Below are positions 15,558 to 25,001 of a DNA stretch of 64,000 bases, piece by piece (position 1 is the first letter of the stretch; the number at the start of each line of letters is the position of its first letter). Below the pieces are notes generated by a model. It was not told the origin of the DNA and did not search any database. It saw nothing but the letters and a program-made list of their open reading frames with translations. Source of the stretch: Colwellia psychrerythraea. Lineage in GTDB: Bacteria; Pseudomonadota; Gammaproteobacteria; Enterobacterales; Alteromonadaceae. The position numbers and the translations under genes were made by a program. The stretch is taken from assembly GCF_000764185.1 (NCBI RefSeq), contig NZ_JQEC01000014.1:1-64000 (forward strand), read 5' to 3'.

Positions 15558-17168
15558 ATGAAAATTATGAGTCGTTTATTTTTAACACTTCTTATCTCTC
15601 TATCGTTTCAATCGATAGCAACAAAAGTTGATCCAAGAACATGGGCACAACTTTCATTATCTGCTGATTATATTGGAATAATTGAATGTACAAAAGCGGG
15701 TGGTATTGTTGCTGAATATCGGGTAATCCAAACTATAAAAGGTATTGAAAGTACTGGAGATTCAATCAGAGTTCGAATGGCTACAGATTATTGGGGCACG
15801 CATTTTCCGACGGCTTTAATTGGTGAAAAATATTTGATTACTGGCTTTAAAGGTAATGCACCTATTGGCCTTATCAGTACGTCATCAGGAGGAAGTGTTC
15901 CTCTTTGGGCTAGGCAGTTGCCTTATGATTATAGGCTACCACTAAGCTCAGGAATTATGGCTTTGTCACAGGAACGAAAGGGAGAGATTTTTTCTTTTAG
16001 CGAACATCACCTTCAATTTGATTGGGGAATGAATGAGGGGAGTGGAGCTGAGTTACTTGTAAAAAATATTCAAGATTTATTGGCATCAACACCAGAGCAA
16101 CAGGATCTATTTATTCTAAAAGAGCTATATAAAAAATATGAAATTGATGGATACAAAAGCTATGTTGACGAACCTGCTATATTCAATAAGTATCAATGGC
16201 TAGAACAAGTAGAGGGTCACCAAGATGCCACTAAACTTGTAAACTATATCTGGAATATATCTGAGAGGTTGAATATTCTTGAGCAAGGACCTTATTCAGA
16301 CGAAACAGCACAAGTGGTTTATGATTTGATTTCCTTACTTGATGAAGAGGAATATCAGCTTGAGTATTATAACTTCAGAAATCCTAAGGAAACGATTAAT
16401 AATGAAAAAAATAAAGTTGTTAATCCCGTTGTAATTACAAATTTAGATATTCAACAAGAAGAACAAAACTTTCAAAAATATTTAAAGTCATCAAAATGGC
16501 AAGAAGCAGATTTGTGGTATGACGCTTTCGATGTATTGGCATTGAAGAAGCCAAAAATTATTGTTGATTACTTATTACAATATTCAGCTACAGGTAAAGA
16601 ATGGCAGAATCGTGATGACGGATATTTATTGGCATCTCGCTTACTGATCAAAGGTAATCCTCTTTCAACTAATCTAATTAAATCGTTGAGAGGAGCTAAG
16701 TCCGACCAAGTTCGAGTAGCATCATTAGTATATTTAGCGCTTAACAACCCTTTAGTAGGGGTTGCTGAGCTAGAGAACCTGTTTAATTTGAAGGATGTTG
16801 AGCAACTGTCATCTGATATGAAACTTTGGCTCTCTTTTAATTTAGCAAGACATGGTCATAAGGGTGCTGTAGATGATTTTTTCGAGACAATAATGTTTTC
16901 ATATGCTAATAGTTTTGATCGTTTGGCTAATGGGCATATGCGCTTCTTTTTATCCAATATGTTCAATCGAATGCAGGTTTTGTTATCAAATTCAGCAGCT
17001 ATGTCTGGCGTTCGGAAACCGCCGTCATATTCAAGTAGCGTATTAGAATATAATTCCTCCCATAGCGACACTCTTACGCCGCTGGTTAATTGGTGGAAAA
17101 GCAATGCCTCCAAGGTAACCTTGTATGATGTATGGATGAGTGAGCTTCGTGATGTAGGTGTAGAGTAA
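15558..17168 (+). CDS. Secreted or periplasmic protein of unknown function
   Basis: 536 aa with a signal peptide (RLFLTLLISLSFQSIAT). The N-terminal 110 residues (SLSADYIGIIECTKAGG..., YLITGFKGN) look like a small beta-rich domain. The C-terminal half is helical with HEAT-like spacing (SLVYLALNNPLVGVAELENLF, LWLSFNLARHGHKGAVDDFF). No catalytic motif is evident. It follows the M74 peptidase by 28 bp on the same strand and is likely the last gene of the operon; a small GGCAAG/CTTGCC hairpin follows at about 17174-17192. The two N-terminal Met codons (15558 and 15567) are both possible starts. Confidence 0.65.
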   Translation: MKIMSRLFLTLLISLSFQSIATKVDPRTWAQLSLSADYIGIIECTKAGGIVAEYRVIQTIKGIESTGDSIRVRMATDYWGTHFPTALIGEKYLITGFKGNAPIGLISTSSGGSVPLWARQLPYDYRLPLSSGIMALSQERKGEIFSFSEHHLQFDWGMNEGSGAELLVKNIQDLLASTPEQQDLFILKELYKKYEIDGYKSYVDEPAIFNKYQWLEQVEGHQDATKLVNYIWNISERLNILEQGPYSDETAQVVYDLISLLDEEEYQLEYYNFRNPKETINNEKNKVVNPVVITNLDIQQEEQNFQKYLKSSKWQEADLWYDAFDVLALKKPKIIVDYLLQYSATGKEWQNRDDGYLLASRLLIKGNPLSTNLIKSLRGAKSDQVRVASLVYLALNNPLVGVAELENLFNLKDVEQLSSDMKLWLSFNLARHGHKGAVDDFFETIMFSYANSFDRLANGHMRFFLSNMFNRMQVLLSNSAAMSGVRKPPSYSSSVLEYNSSHSDTLTPLVNWWKSNASKVTLYDVWMSELRDVGVE

Positions 17169-17274
17169 CAAAAGGCAAGTTTTTCCTTGCCAAATTGGTT
17201 AATTAAATAGCGTGAAAGTGAATTAATGCAAAGCTTGTAATAAAAATAGTAACTGAACCAGTGAAGAATTAATA

Positions 17275-17490
17275 GACATTATTGAACCAATTGAAAGTAG
17301 TAGGTTGGAACGTAGTTTTAAAACAGACCGTCAACACACTAAGCATATGCGAGAAATAGTTGAAGAAAAGCCTGACATTAAATCTTGCACAAAGTACTGT
17401 GCTGAGATGGTGTTACGTAAAGTCACCAAAGGCAAAAATCAAGGTAATAACTTTGGGGGTTGTAGTACGTTCCCAAGTACAGAAATATAG
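17275..17490 (+). pseudogene. C-terminal fragment of a NERD/zinc-ribbon gene
   Basis: The frame from about 17275 reads IIEPIESSRLERSFKT... and matches the last 65 residues of the NERD protein at 20484-21272: REIVEEKPDIKSC, EMVLRKVTKGKNQGNNF, GCSTFP. The zinc ribbon is broken: the first pair is CTKYC instead of CTQC, the Trp before GCSTFP is gone and the final Cys is lost. No start codon or upstream NERD domain remains. It is a relic of a second NERD gene between the two cassettes. Confidence 0.75.
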
Positions 17491-17556
17491 TTTAAGAAAA
17501 TAGACGTAAATATACAATTCTAGTTTAATGCAAAAGTAAACTCAACAAGGGATCTT

Positions 17557-18768
17557 ATGTGGGCATATGCGGATAACACGGTAAAAGTTGAGTTTGATGG
17601 AACAGAGTATGAACTGCTGACCAAAGATGAGACTTATGAAAGTGAAGAGGCTAGAAAATGGTGCTTAAAATATTGGAATTGGCATAGAAAAAACTATGGT
17701 AAGGAAACCACTGAAAAAATTGTGAGGGATTTATTTATATTTCGTTGCTTTCAATGTCAAAAGCCCGTTAGCGCAGCCATCATTCCAAAAAGTGACAGAA
17801 ATGAAAATGGAGAGTCTGTAACATTTAAACGTACCTCTCATTTTAAGTGCTCGGTAAATAACTGCTATGGCGGTGGTAAAGCGGCAGCTGCAACTGAAGA
17901 GTTTAATGTAATAACAGATAAAACTGAGATTCCTGTAACAGAATTGAGGTTTCCTCCTGCTAAGGAAAAAGAAACTAGGCAATCAATGCCAAAATCCGAA
18001 AAATCAAAAAATACAAAATTAAATAAAAAAAATCGAAAAGAAAAGAAAACTTCGACGTCCATTGCACCAATCTGTGAGCAATTTTACAACTACTGTATAA
18101 ATGATCTGCTAAGGAATAAATTCATATCTATTCCTTTCATATCAGATGAAATAGACTTGAGTTACAACTACTTGTTTGTAGATCTTCGTAATCCAGATAA
18201 GAACAGCGGACAAAAAACTGGGATTTACTTCGGCTCGCCAGATTACTGGATTGAATGTAAAGACTGCTACGTTGTTATACTAAAAAACACTGCAAATGGA
18301 ATCGCTTTATTTATTAGGCTCACAAAGAGCGATAGTGCATTAAACGTAATAAAGGGTGTAGAGAAAGGAGGTTTGTTTTTTGTTCTTGGTAAACTATCCA
18401 AACTTCAAGGGCATACAATCATTACATCTGACTCAGATTTTTGGTGTCATGCTTTGAAATTACCAAATAATGATACCTATTTCAGTACTCAAGGGTTAAC
18501 CAATACGTCTGAAAAACTAAAAAGTGAATCTCAGCTTGGCGATGATATTTTAAAAAGACTCATCAATTTAATAAATAAACCTAAAGATGAAGCTCAAACA
18601 AGTGAAAGTATCGATAACGAAGAACCACCCAAAGCTGTGAATATTAAAAAAGAATCACAGAGCACAACCAATACCCCTTCAGAAGTATTAATTATTTCAA
18701 AATCAATAAAACCACTGAGTAAATGGCAAAAACTGGGATTTAGTATTAGGCGTTGGTTTGATTTTTGA
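17557..18768 (+). CDS. Uncharacterised protein with an N-terminal zinc-ribbon-like domain
   Basis: 403 aa; an AAGGGA Shine-Dalgarno precedes the ATG at 17557. Residues 1-125 contain CFQCQKP and CSVNNCYGG, four cysteines that may bind zinc. A Lys/Pro/Ser-rich linker (about 130-165) follows. Residues 165-340 form a globular domain (ICEQFYNYCINDLLRNKF, FVDLRNPDKNSG, YFGSPDYWIECKDC) of no recognised family. The tail is low complexity and ends with a short basic segment (WQKLGFSIRRWFDF) that could contact membrane. It stands between two defence-type cassettes, so a role in defence or its regulation is possible but unproven. Confidence 0.65.
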   Translation: MWAYADNTVKVEFDGTEYELLTKDETYESEEARKWCLKYWNWHRKNYGKETTEKIVRDLFIFRCFQCQKPVSAAIIPKSDRNENGESVTFKRTSHFKCSVNNCYGGGKAAAATEEFNVITDKTEIPVTELRFPPAKEKETRQSMPKSEKSKNTKLNKKNRKEKKTSTSIAPICEQFYNYCINDLLRNKFISIPFISDEIDLSYNYLFVDLRNPDKNSGQKTGIYFGSPDYWIECKDCYVVILKNTANGIALFIRLTKSDSALNVIKGVEKGGLFFVLGKLSKLQGHTIITSDSDFWCHALKLPNNDTYFSTQGLTNTSEKLKSESQLGDDILKRLINLINKPKDEAQTSESIDNEEPPKAVNIKKESQSTTNTPSEVLIISKSIKPLSKWQKLGFSIRRWFDF

Positions 18769-18886
18769 CTTCTCCACCATTATTTATATAAAGAAAGTTC
18801 TTATCACGGTATCAACGGAAGAGACTTTTAAAATTACTAGCCTCGCAATCCAGGGCTATTTAAATCAGTTGAAAACCTTTATGTAA

Positions 18887-19017
18887 TTTCATCTAATAAT
18901 ATTTGGTTCAAACTAGGTCAGTCTTTGCTCATTAATAGTCTTTAATAAGTAGGTGTGATATTGTCACTGTAGCGATTTTATTATGTTGTAACATATTAAT
19001 TTAACTATATTTAATTA
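18887..19017 (+). promoter_or_regulatory. Leader region shared with the hydrolase-helicase operon (copy B)
   Basis: Carries the same ordered blocks as 11241-11368 (TTTCATC, AATAAT, GTTCAAACTAGGT, GTGTGATATTGTCA, TGTAAC, ATTAATTTAACT). About 110 bp separate it from the ATG at 19126. The rest of the gap 18769-19125 shows no gene. Confidence 0.5.
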
Positions 19018-19125
19018 TTATGTTCATCGTTGATTATTTCTTAAATGATATATATTAAGCGGACAGGAATAGTTACTATTTTATTACCAAAATAACGTTA
19101 CAGTAAAAGGATATTTAAAAGTAAT

Positions 19126-20400
19126 ATGTACGATAGGATTGAAAAAAATTATAACAACGAAAACGATATCCATTCGGTCTTTGAAAAATATATTGATATC
19201 AAGCTGCCAAAAAAAATCACTCTCAAACTCGTTTTCAATTTCTTCAATAATGATTGGCAATTTTTAATTGGCAAAGCCTATATTGACGATCTACCTGTAT
19301 CAAATGATTTAATTTATACAGACTTAGTTCTTCTCACCATGACTGTTGAAGTACCTAGTTTTGAAGAGTTTATTACCACACTTCAATCAGAAGGTATTTC
19401 ATATAGTGATAAATACCCAGTTATAAAACCAGAGAATTTAAGTTGGAAAGAGCGATTAATACCTAAAACGCATTCAATTAAGCAACCAATTAGAAGCTTT
19501 GAAACAAGAATAGTTGAAAATTCTAATTGTTTTCAAGACAAGAAGTTATTCGCATACCAACAACCTTATAGCAGCTCCTCAATAGAATCAGTTAGAGACT
19601 TCATTGGTATGGAATCTTTTCAAAGTTCCAGTGATAGTCGGATTGGGAAACTTGTTATTGAAGTGCTTGATAAGAGAGGTAGCCTTCTTCTTGATGACAA
19701 CCGTCTCCAGTTTACATCGTCTGTGCCAGCCTATATGACAGGTGAATTACAGTATCTAGAGAGAAGTGTATTAATCTCCTCTGATGATGAAAATAGTATT
19801 GATGTTGATTTAAATGAATTAAAAAGTATCGATATTTTTCTTTTAAATCAACAAAGTGAAGTACTGGATTTTATTACCACTTCACATTATGAATTTGTTT
19901 TCCCATTAATAAATAAAGAGTCTGAATCTGCGTTGGTTAAGCTCATCCAAACTGGTGAAAACGATACTGTAGAATTTAAACAGTTTATTGGTTTTGATAA
20001 TAGTAAAAAGAGGGAAATTGATAAAACCGTATGTGCCTTTTCTAACAATGCGGGTGGTTTTCTATTTATTGGAGTTAATGATGGTGGAGTCATTACTGGT
20101 TTGGAAAGTAGAGAGTTTGGAAAACAATTTAAAAACAATATTGAAGAGTATGTAGAAAGGATTGCTAACTATTTAAAAGAAAGGTTGAGTATCAATAATT
20201 GCTTTAACGTGTCGTTTCAAACTATTTGCGGAGAGCAAGTAGTAGTTGTTGAAGTCTCGACTGCAAACGGTTGCAATCAAATAATTGCCGATAAGATCGT
20301 ATATGTACGAAAAGGTGCCTCTTCAATGCAGGCAACACCAGAAGAAATCAATAATTTATGTGCAGCTCAAAAAGTTAGTGATAATGAATATTTTCCTTAA
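19126..20400 (+). CDS. AlbA_2 (Schlafen-type) domain protein
   Basis: 424 aa; AAAAGGATA precedes the ATG. The C-terminal part (about 275-400) is an AlbA_2 domain: TGENDTVEFKQFIGF, DKTVCAFSNNAGGFLFIGV, DGGVITGLE and VYVRKGASS. Such domains bind nucleic acid and share a fold with Schlafen nucleases. The N-terminal 270 residues are not recognised. It begins the operon AlbA_2-NERD-GajA-GajB on one strand with 83 bp before the next gene. AlbA_2 proteins occur both as regulators and as effectors in defence loci; which applies here cannot be told from sequence. Confidence 0.8.
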   Translation: MYDRIEKNYNNENDIHSVFEKYIDIKLPKKITLKLVFNFFNNDWQFLIGKAYIDDLPVSNDLIYTDLVLLTMTVEVPSFEEFITTLQSEGISYSDKYPVIKPENLSWKERLIPKTHSIKQPIRSFETRIVENSNCFQDKKLFAYQQPYSSSSIESVRDFIGMESFQSSSDSRIGKLVIEVLDKRGSLLLDDNRLQFTSSVPAYMTGELQYLERSVLISSDDENSIDVDLNELKSIDIFLLNQQSEVLDFITTSHYEFVFPLINKESESALVKLIQTGENDTVEFKQFIGFDNSKKREIDKTVCAFSNNAGGFLFIGVNDGGVITGLESREFGKQFKNNIEEYVERIANYLKERLSINNCFNVSFQTICGEQVVVVEVSTANGCNQIIADKIVYVRKGASSMQATPEEINNLCAAQKVSDNEYFP

Positions 20401-20483
20401 ATAATATGCACTACCTTATTGATATTTACAGTAGTCGGCATCAGAGAAGTTACTATTAACACCTAATAACGGATTGTAATAAA

Positions 20484-21272
20484 ATGGATTTATCAATTTA
20501 CCTCAACATGATGTTCAGTGCCGCTTGGTATTTAATACCGATTTTCATATTTTCTGTCATCATAAGATCAGCATGGTTCAAAGGCGTATTGGGAGAATGG
20601 CAAGTTAACTTGCTCATTAAGTTTTTCTTAGACAAGAAAGATTACCACCTAATAAAAAATGTCACGCTGCCGACATTTACGGATGGTAAGGAGCAGGGGA
20701 CAACTCAAATAGATCACATAATCGTATCCAAATATGGAATTTTTGTTCTTGAAACCAAAAATATGAAAGGTTGGATCTTTGGTAGTGCCAATCAAAAGCA
20801 ATGGACACAACAAATCTTCAAGCACAAATCAAAATTTCAAAATCCACTTCATCAAAACTATAAACACATCAAAACGTTAGAAGTTTGTTTGAGAATAAAG
20901 AGTGATGCCATATTTTCAGTCATTATCTTTATTGGTGATAGTACCTTTAAAACGAAAATGCCTGAGAATGTTAGGTTTGCTCGTGGTGGCATTAATTTTA
21001 TAAAAAGTAAAACTGATGTTATTTTCAATGCTGAAGAAGTAACAAACATTATTGAAAAAATTGAAAGCGGCAGGTTAGCGCGCGGCTTTAAAACTAATCG
21101 TGGACACGTAAAGCACGTTAAAGAAATTGTGAAAGAGAAAACTGACGGAAAATTATGCACTCAGTGCGGTTCAAACATGGTATTGCGCAAAGCCACCAAA
21201 GGCAAAAATGCAGGTAATGAATTTTGGGGATGCAGTACGTTTCCTATGTGTCGGAATGTAATTGAAAATTAG
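20484..21272 (+). CDS. NERD domain protein with C-terminal topoisomerase-type zinc ribbon
   Basis: 262 aa. A TM segment at about 8-30 (AAWYLIPIFIFSVIIRSAW) precedes a NERD domain with GVLGEWQVNLLI, TQIDHIIVSKYGIFVLETK and GWIFGS. The D/E-x-K spacing (IDHII...ETK) fits a nuclease core. The C-terminus is a C4 zinc finger (CTQC ... CSTFPMC) as in topoisomerase I, which binds single-stranded nucleic acid. It is 8 bp upstream of gajA and so lies in the operon. A relic of a paralogue is at 17275-17490. Confidence 0.88.
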   Translation: MDLSIYLNMMFSAAWYLIPIFIFSVIIRSAWFKGVLGEWQVNLLIKFFLDKKDYHLIKNVTLPTFTDGKEQGTTQIDHIIVSKYGIFVLETKNMKGWIFGSANQKQWTQQIFKHKSKFQNPLHQNYKHIKTLEVCLRIKSDAIFSVIIFIGDSTFKTKMPENVRFARGGINFIKSKTDVIFNAEEVTNIIEKIESGRLARGFKTNRGHVKHVKEIVKEKTDGKLCTQCGSNMVLRKATKGKNAGNEFWGCSTFPMCRNVIEN

Positions 21273-21280
21273 AGGGATAT

Positions 21281-23194
21281 ATGCACCTAAATAAGCTAGT
21301 AACAAAGGGTTTTCGATGTTTTGATGATGCTTTTACTGTTGAGTTTAATGCTGGATTGAATGTAATTGTAGGTGAGAATGGCGCAGGAAAAACCGCTATT
21401 ATTAGTGCTATTAGACAGTTGTTTATTGATTCTGAATCTGGTCGTTATGCCGTCAGTGAGATCGATTTTCATCGTGCATTTAAAAAAGAATCAGTTGCTT
21501 CAGATGAGTTTACTATAAAGGCTCATTTTGATGAACTAGACGGTGATGAGAAAGTTGCATTCCTGCATTGGTGTGATGAAAAGGGTAAGGCGTCCTTAAA
21601 CTTACAGGTTGAGAATAAAGAAATTAGAGGGCGTTATAAGCGTGCTTTATGGGGCGGTAAATCAAGAACAACAGCTTTTGAACCTGAAACGATAGATCTT
21701 ATCCATTGTATTTATCTACCTCCTCTTAGAGATGCTGAGTCCAAACTAATTAATGGAAGACAATCACGTTTATCAAAACTTTTAAAGGCATTAAGTAAAA
21801 GAGAAATTGATAAACTACGAAAAAGTAAAAAACAGCACCCTTTAGAAAAAAAGATAATTGAGTTTAATCAAGAGTTAGCTGATAGTGATGATTTTGGAAT
21901 TAAAGAGGCCAATAAATTAATTGTAGATAGCTTAAAAAAATCAATTGGAGAAAGCTTTGGGCAAAATACGCTTATACAATTTGCAGAATCTGATTACACA
22001 AGAATTGTAGAAGGTTTAAGGCTGTTATTTTTTCCAGACCTTACGGAACAAGAAAATAGTACATTCAGATCTTTGCAAGAAAACAGCCTAGGCTATAATA
22101 ACCTTTTGTATATAGCCTCTATATTGGCTGAATTAACTATTGATGATGTTGCAGGAGAGATAAAAGAAAGTTATTTTAAATTACTCTTAATTGAAGAGCC
22201 AGAAGCGCATCTTCACCCTCAACTGCAAGTAAGACTACTTAAGTATATTTCAGATGTAGCAACGAGAAAAAGCGTTCAAGTTATCGTTACGACTCATTCT
22301 ACTGTATTGGCATCTTCTGTTGATATTGACTCAATAATTCATTTATCAAATAGTCAGCCCCCAATAGCCACTCCATTAAGAAATTGTGACTTACCTGATA
22401 ACAGTAAACAGTTCATTAACCGTTGGTTAGATGTAACTAAATCAAACTTACTGTTTGCAAGTGGCTTAATTTTAGTTGAAGGCATTGCAGAGCAAATGCT
22501 AATTCCTCTGTTGGCAAAGTCGATACTTAAAGACCAAATTAAAGGACGTTGTAGTCTTGAGGATGTAGGTGTTTCGGTCATAAACCTTAACGGGATATAT
22601 TTTAAACATTTCATGAGATTGTATTGTAACCTAACTGATCAGGATAAAGAGGAGGATCAAGCAGGAGTAAATATTCCAATTCGGTGTGCTGGGCTAACAG
22701 ATCTTGATCCTGCGAAAAGAAAAACGGAAAAAGATGCAAAAGGTGAAGAAATAACAACCACTATTAAACCTCATGATGGAGACATGCATGACGGGACAAA
22801 TCATGCATTAAAACTGGTTGATACAATCAGTAAATCAGATTTTTCTAGACTTTTTGTGTGTGAGTATAAAACTCTTGAATATGATTTAGCAATGCAAGGG
22901 AATAACATACCTGTAATGGCTCAAGTTTTATACGACCTCTGGCCAAAAGAAGGTAAAGTAAAAAGAAGCCTGAAGCCATTGATTAAGGGGGATTGGACAT
23001 GTAAGTCCCCTAAAGAAAAATCTGAAGCGGCACATCTTATATTAAAAAGAGTTGATGACGATGAAATTGGGAAAGGCCAATTTGCTCAGGTGTTAGCTGA
23101 TAAAATCGCATGTTCAAAAGTGATTATAGATGTTCCAGAATATATCGCTGAAGCAATTCACTGGGCTTGCTCTACGGTAGCTAATGATGACTAA
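21281..23194 (+). CDS. gajA: GajA-like OLD-family ATPase-TOPRIM endonuclease
   Basis: 637 aa. N-terminal ABC-type ATPase: Walker A GENGAGKT at 31-38 and a Walker B segment LLIEEPEAHLHPQLQ near 305. The C-terminal TOPRIM domain starts at GLILVEGIAEQMLIPLLAK (near 395) with the catalytic Glu in VEG. GajA of Gabija (578 aa in Bacillus cereus) is a nucleotide-sensing nickase that needs GajB for anti-phage activity. The next gene is a UvrD-type helicase overlapping by 11 bp, the defining Gabija arrangement. Length is slightly above the reference. Confidence 0.88.
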   Translation: MHLNKLVTKGFRCFDDAFTVEFNAGLNVIVGENGAGKTAIISAIRQLFIDSESGRYAVSEIDFHRAFKKESVASDEFTIKAHFDELDGDEKVAFLHWCDEKGKASLNLQVENKEIRGRYKRALWGGKSRTTAFEPETIDLIHCIYLPPLRDAESKLINGRQSRLSKLLKALSKREIDKLRKSKKQHPLEKKIIEFNQELADSDDFGIKEANKLIVDSLKKSIGESFGQNTLIQFAESDYTRIVEGLRLLFFPDLTEQENSTFRSLQENSLGYNNLLYIASILAELTIDDVAGEIKESYFKLLLIEEPEAHLHPQLQVRLLKYISDVATRKSVQVIVTTHSTVLASSVDIDSIIHLSNSQPPIATPLRNCDLPDNSKQFINRWLDVTKSNLLFASGLILVEGIAEQMLIPLLAKSILKDQIKGRCSLEDVGVSVINLNGIYFKHFMRLYCNLTDQDKEEDQAGVNIPIRCAGLTDLDPAKRKTEKDAKGEEITTTIKPHDGDMHDGTNHALKLVDTISKSDFSRLFVCEYKTLEYDLAMQGNNIPVMAQVLYDLWPKEGKVKRSLKPLIKGDWTCKSPKEKSEAAHLILKRVDDDEIGKGQFAQVLADKIACSKVIIDVPEYIAEAIHWACSTVANDD

Positions 23195-24956
23195 TTTTAC
23201 CTTAGAGCAAAAGGACTATATTAAATCAACGATTGATGGTCATGTCTATCTAGAAGCATGCCCAGGTAGTGGAAAAACAGAAGTTGTAGCTGCAAAAGTT
23301 GCTAAGGAAATATCTAATTGGAAAAAAGATCCTAGTGGTATAGGTGTATTATCTTTCTCTAATAGTGCGACTGATGAATTAAAAGATCGAATAGGTAAAT
23401 TTAGCACTTCTAATTTAAAGTTTTATCCTCATTTTATAGGGACATTTGATAGCTTTATTTATAAATATATCGTGAGTCCTGTTGCTCACAAAATCACAAA
23501 ATATGCTGGTACACATGATGATTATGCAATAAGGATTGTAGAAAGTACGTCAAGTATATTTATTCAAACTAAATATCAATATGCGGGTAGAGGTAAACTC
23601 AGGGCAAATCATTATAGTTACAATTCGGACAGTGATACTTTTAGTTTTCATACTGGCGAAAAAAGATATGATCAATCATTGGACGTAATTAAATTTAAAC
23701 ATTGGGAAAAAAAGGATTTGTTAGATACCAAAAAAAGGTTTCTAAAAGCTGGGTTTTCTACATACAACGATATTGAATTACTAGCCGTAGAAATATTAAA
23801 TGACGTAGACTTGACTGGCTTTTCTAAAAATTTAACACTACGTTTCCCTGTAATAATTATTGATGAGTGCCAAGATTTAGGTGAAATTCAGCTTTCAATT
23901 TTACATAAACTCGACAAATTTGGGGTAAAGCTTCATTTTATTGGAGATCTTAATCAATCAATTTACGGGTTTAGAAACTGTGAACCAGATAATGTTTTAG
24001 AATTTACCAAAGAGCTAGGGTTTGAATTCTATCCTCTAACAAAAAATCATAGAAGTGTTCAGCCAATTGTTAATCTATGTAATACATTAGTTGCAGGAGA
24101 AAACGTGATAGGGCGCACTACAAGTGAAATTAATCATTGTGTTGTTTTAGAGTATTTAGAATGCCCAACAGAAGTTCTACCTACTTTTACTCGGCTTTCA
24201 AAGCCATATAATAATAGTGTAATTATTGCCAGAGGGCATTCAATGCTTAATAAATTTAATACCTCGGCTACTAAATTAAATGAAGTTCAGAAGTTGGCTC
24301 TAGCTATAAATTTATTTGATATAGATGATTTCGAACGATTAGAAAAATCAATAACATTGTTTTCTCAATACTTACGAACATTGATAAAAGAAAGTGTAAA
24401 GCCATTGAGTTTTAATTGTCCTGACTCAATTGATTCACCTTTAAGGTGGAGAAACTTCTTATTCAATGCATTAATTTTTCTAGTTGAAGATGATCTTAAT
24501 GATTCGACTGTTTCTTGGAAAGTATGGACAGGGAAAACAAAGCTAAGGATAAAGGAAATTTTGAAACAATCATTTGTAGATGATGATATAGCAGTAGTTT
24601 TAAACTCATTATCAGACTGTAATATTCGATCGCCAAATGGATTAGGGCAAGAGGGGCTTGGGTTATCTTTAAAGATTGTAAACACGACAACTTGCTCTTT
24701 GAGAAAAGAAACTATACACCAAGTAAAAGGTGAGACGCATGATGTAAGTATGTTTGTTTCTAGTGCAGGAAAACAAGGTGGTGTCGGAGGAAACTGGAAA
24801 GAATGGCTAGATGATCCAACTACTGAGTCTGCAAGATTAGCATATGTCGCTTCTTCAAGACCAAAAGAACTTTTAATATGGGCTGTTAAAAAACTAAAAC
24901 CGAAAGAAACGATCCAGCTTCAGGATATTGGTTTTTTGGTCATGCCATTAGATTAG
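23184..24956 (+). CDS. gajB: GajB-like UvrD/Rep-type helicase
   Basis: 590 aa SF1A helicase. Motif I EACPGSGKTEVV at about 24-35, Ia LSFSNSATDELKDRI, II VIIIDECQDLGEIQ, III FIGDLNQSIYGFR, IV KNHRSVQPIVNL, V IHQVKGETHDV and VI AYVASSRPKELLIW are all present. It overlaps gajA by 11 bp; tandem ATGs at 23184 and 23187 are both possible starts. In Gabija, GajB senses DNA ends and activates GajA. It is larger than the 494-aa B. cereus GajB. The gene is followed directly by the repeat block at 25002. Confidence 0.87.
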   Translation: MMTNFTLEQKDYIKSTIDGHVYLEACPGSGKTEVVAAKVAKEISNWKKDPSGIGVLSFSNSATDELKDRIGKFSTSNLKFYPHFIGTFDSFIYKYIVSPVAHKITKYAGTHDDYAIRIVESTSSIFIQTKYQYAGRGKLRANHYSYNSDSDTFSFHTGEKRYDQSLDVIKFKHWEKKDLLDTKKRFLKAGFSTYNDIELLAVEILNDVDLTGFSKNLTLRFPVIIIDECQDLGEIQLSILHKLDKFGVKLHFIGDLNQSIYGFRNCEPDNVLEFTKELGFEFYPLTKNHRSVQPIVNLCNTLVAGENVIGRTTSEINHCVVLEYLECPTEVLPTFTRLSKPYNNSVIIARGHSMLNKFNTSATKLNEVQKLALAINLFDIDDFERLEKSITLFSQYLRTLIKESVKPLSFNCPDSIDSPLRWRNFLFNALIFLVEDDLNDSTVSWKVWTGKTKLRIKEILKQSFVDDDIAVVLNSLSDCNIRSPNGLGQEGLGLSLKIVNTTTCSLRKETIHQVKGETHDVSMFVSSAGKQGGVGGNWKEWLDDPTTESARLAYVASSRPKELLIWAVKKLKPKETIQLQDIGFLVMPLD

Positions 24957-25001
24957 TATATTATTGTTCTCTATTTCTTAATAAATTTACTTTAATGGCA
25001 G

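Noticed and set aside
19126-24956. Retron, BREX or restriction-modification genes in the island
   Set aside because: No reverse transcriptase, methylase, PglX/PglZ or specificity subunit motifs are seen; Gabija-type proteins explain the ATPase and helicase.
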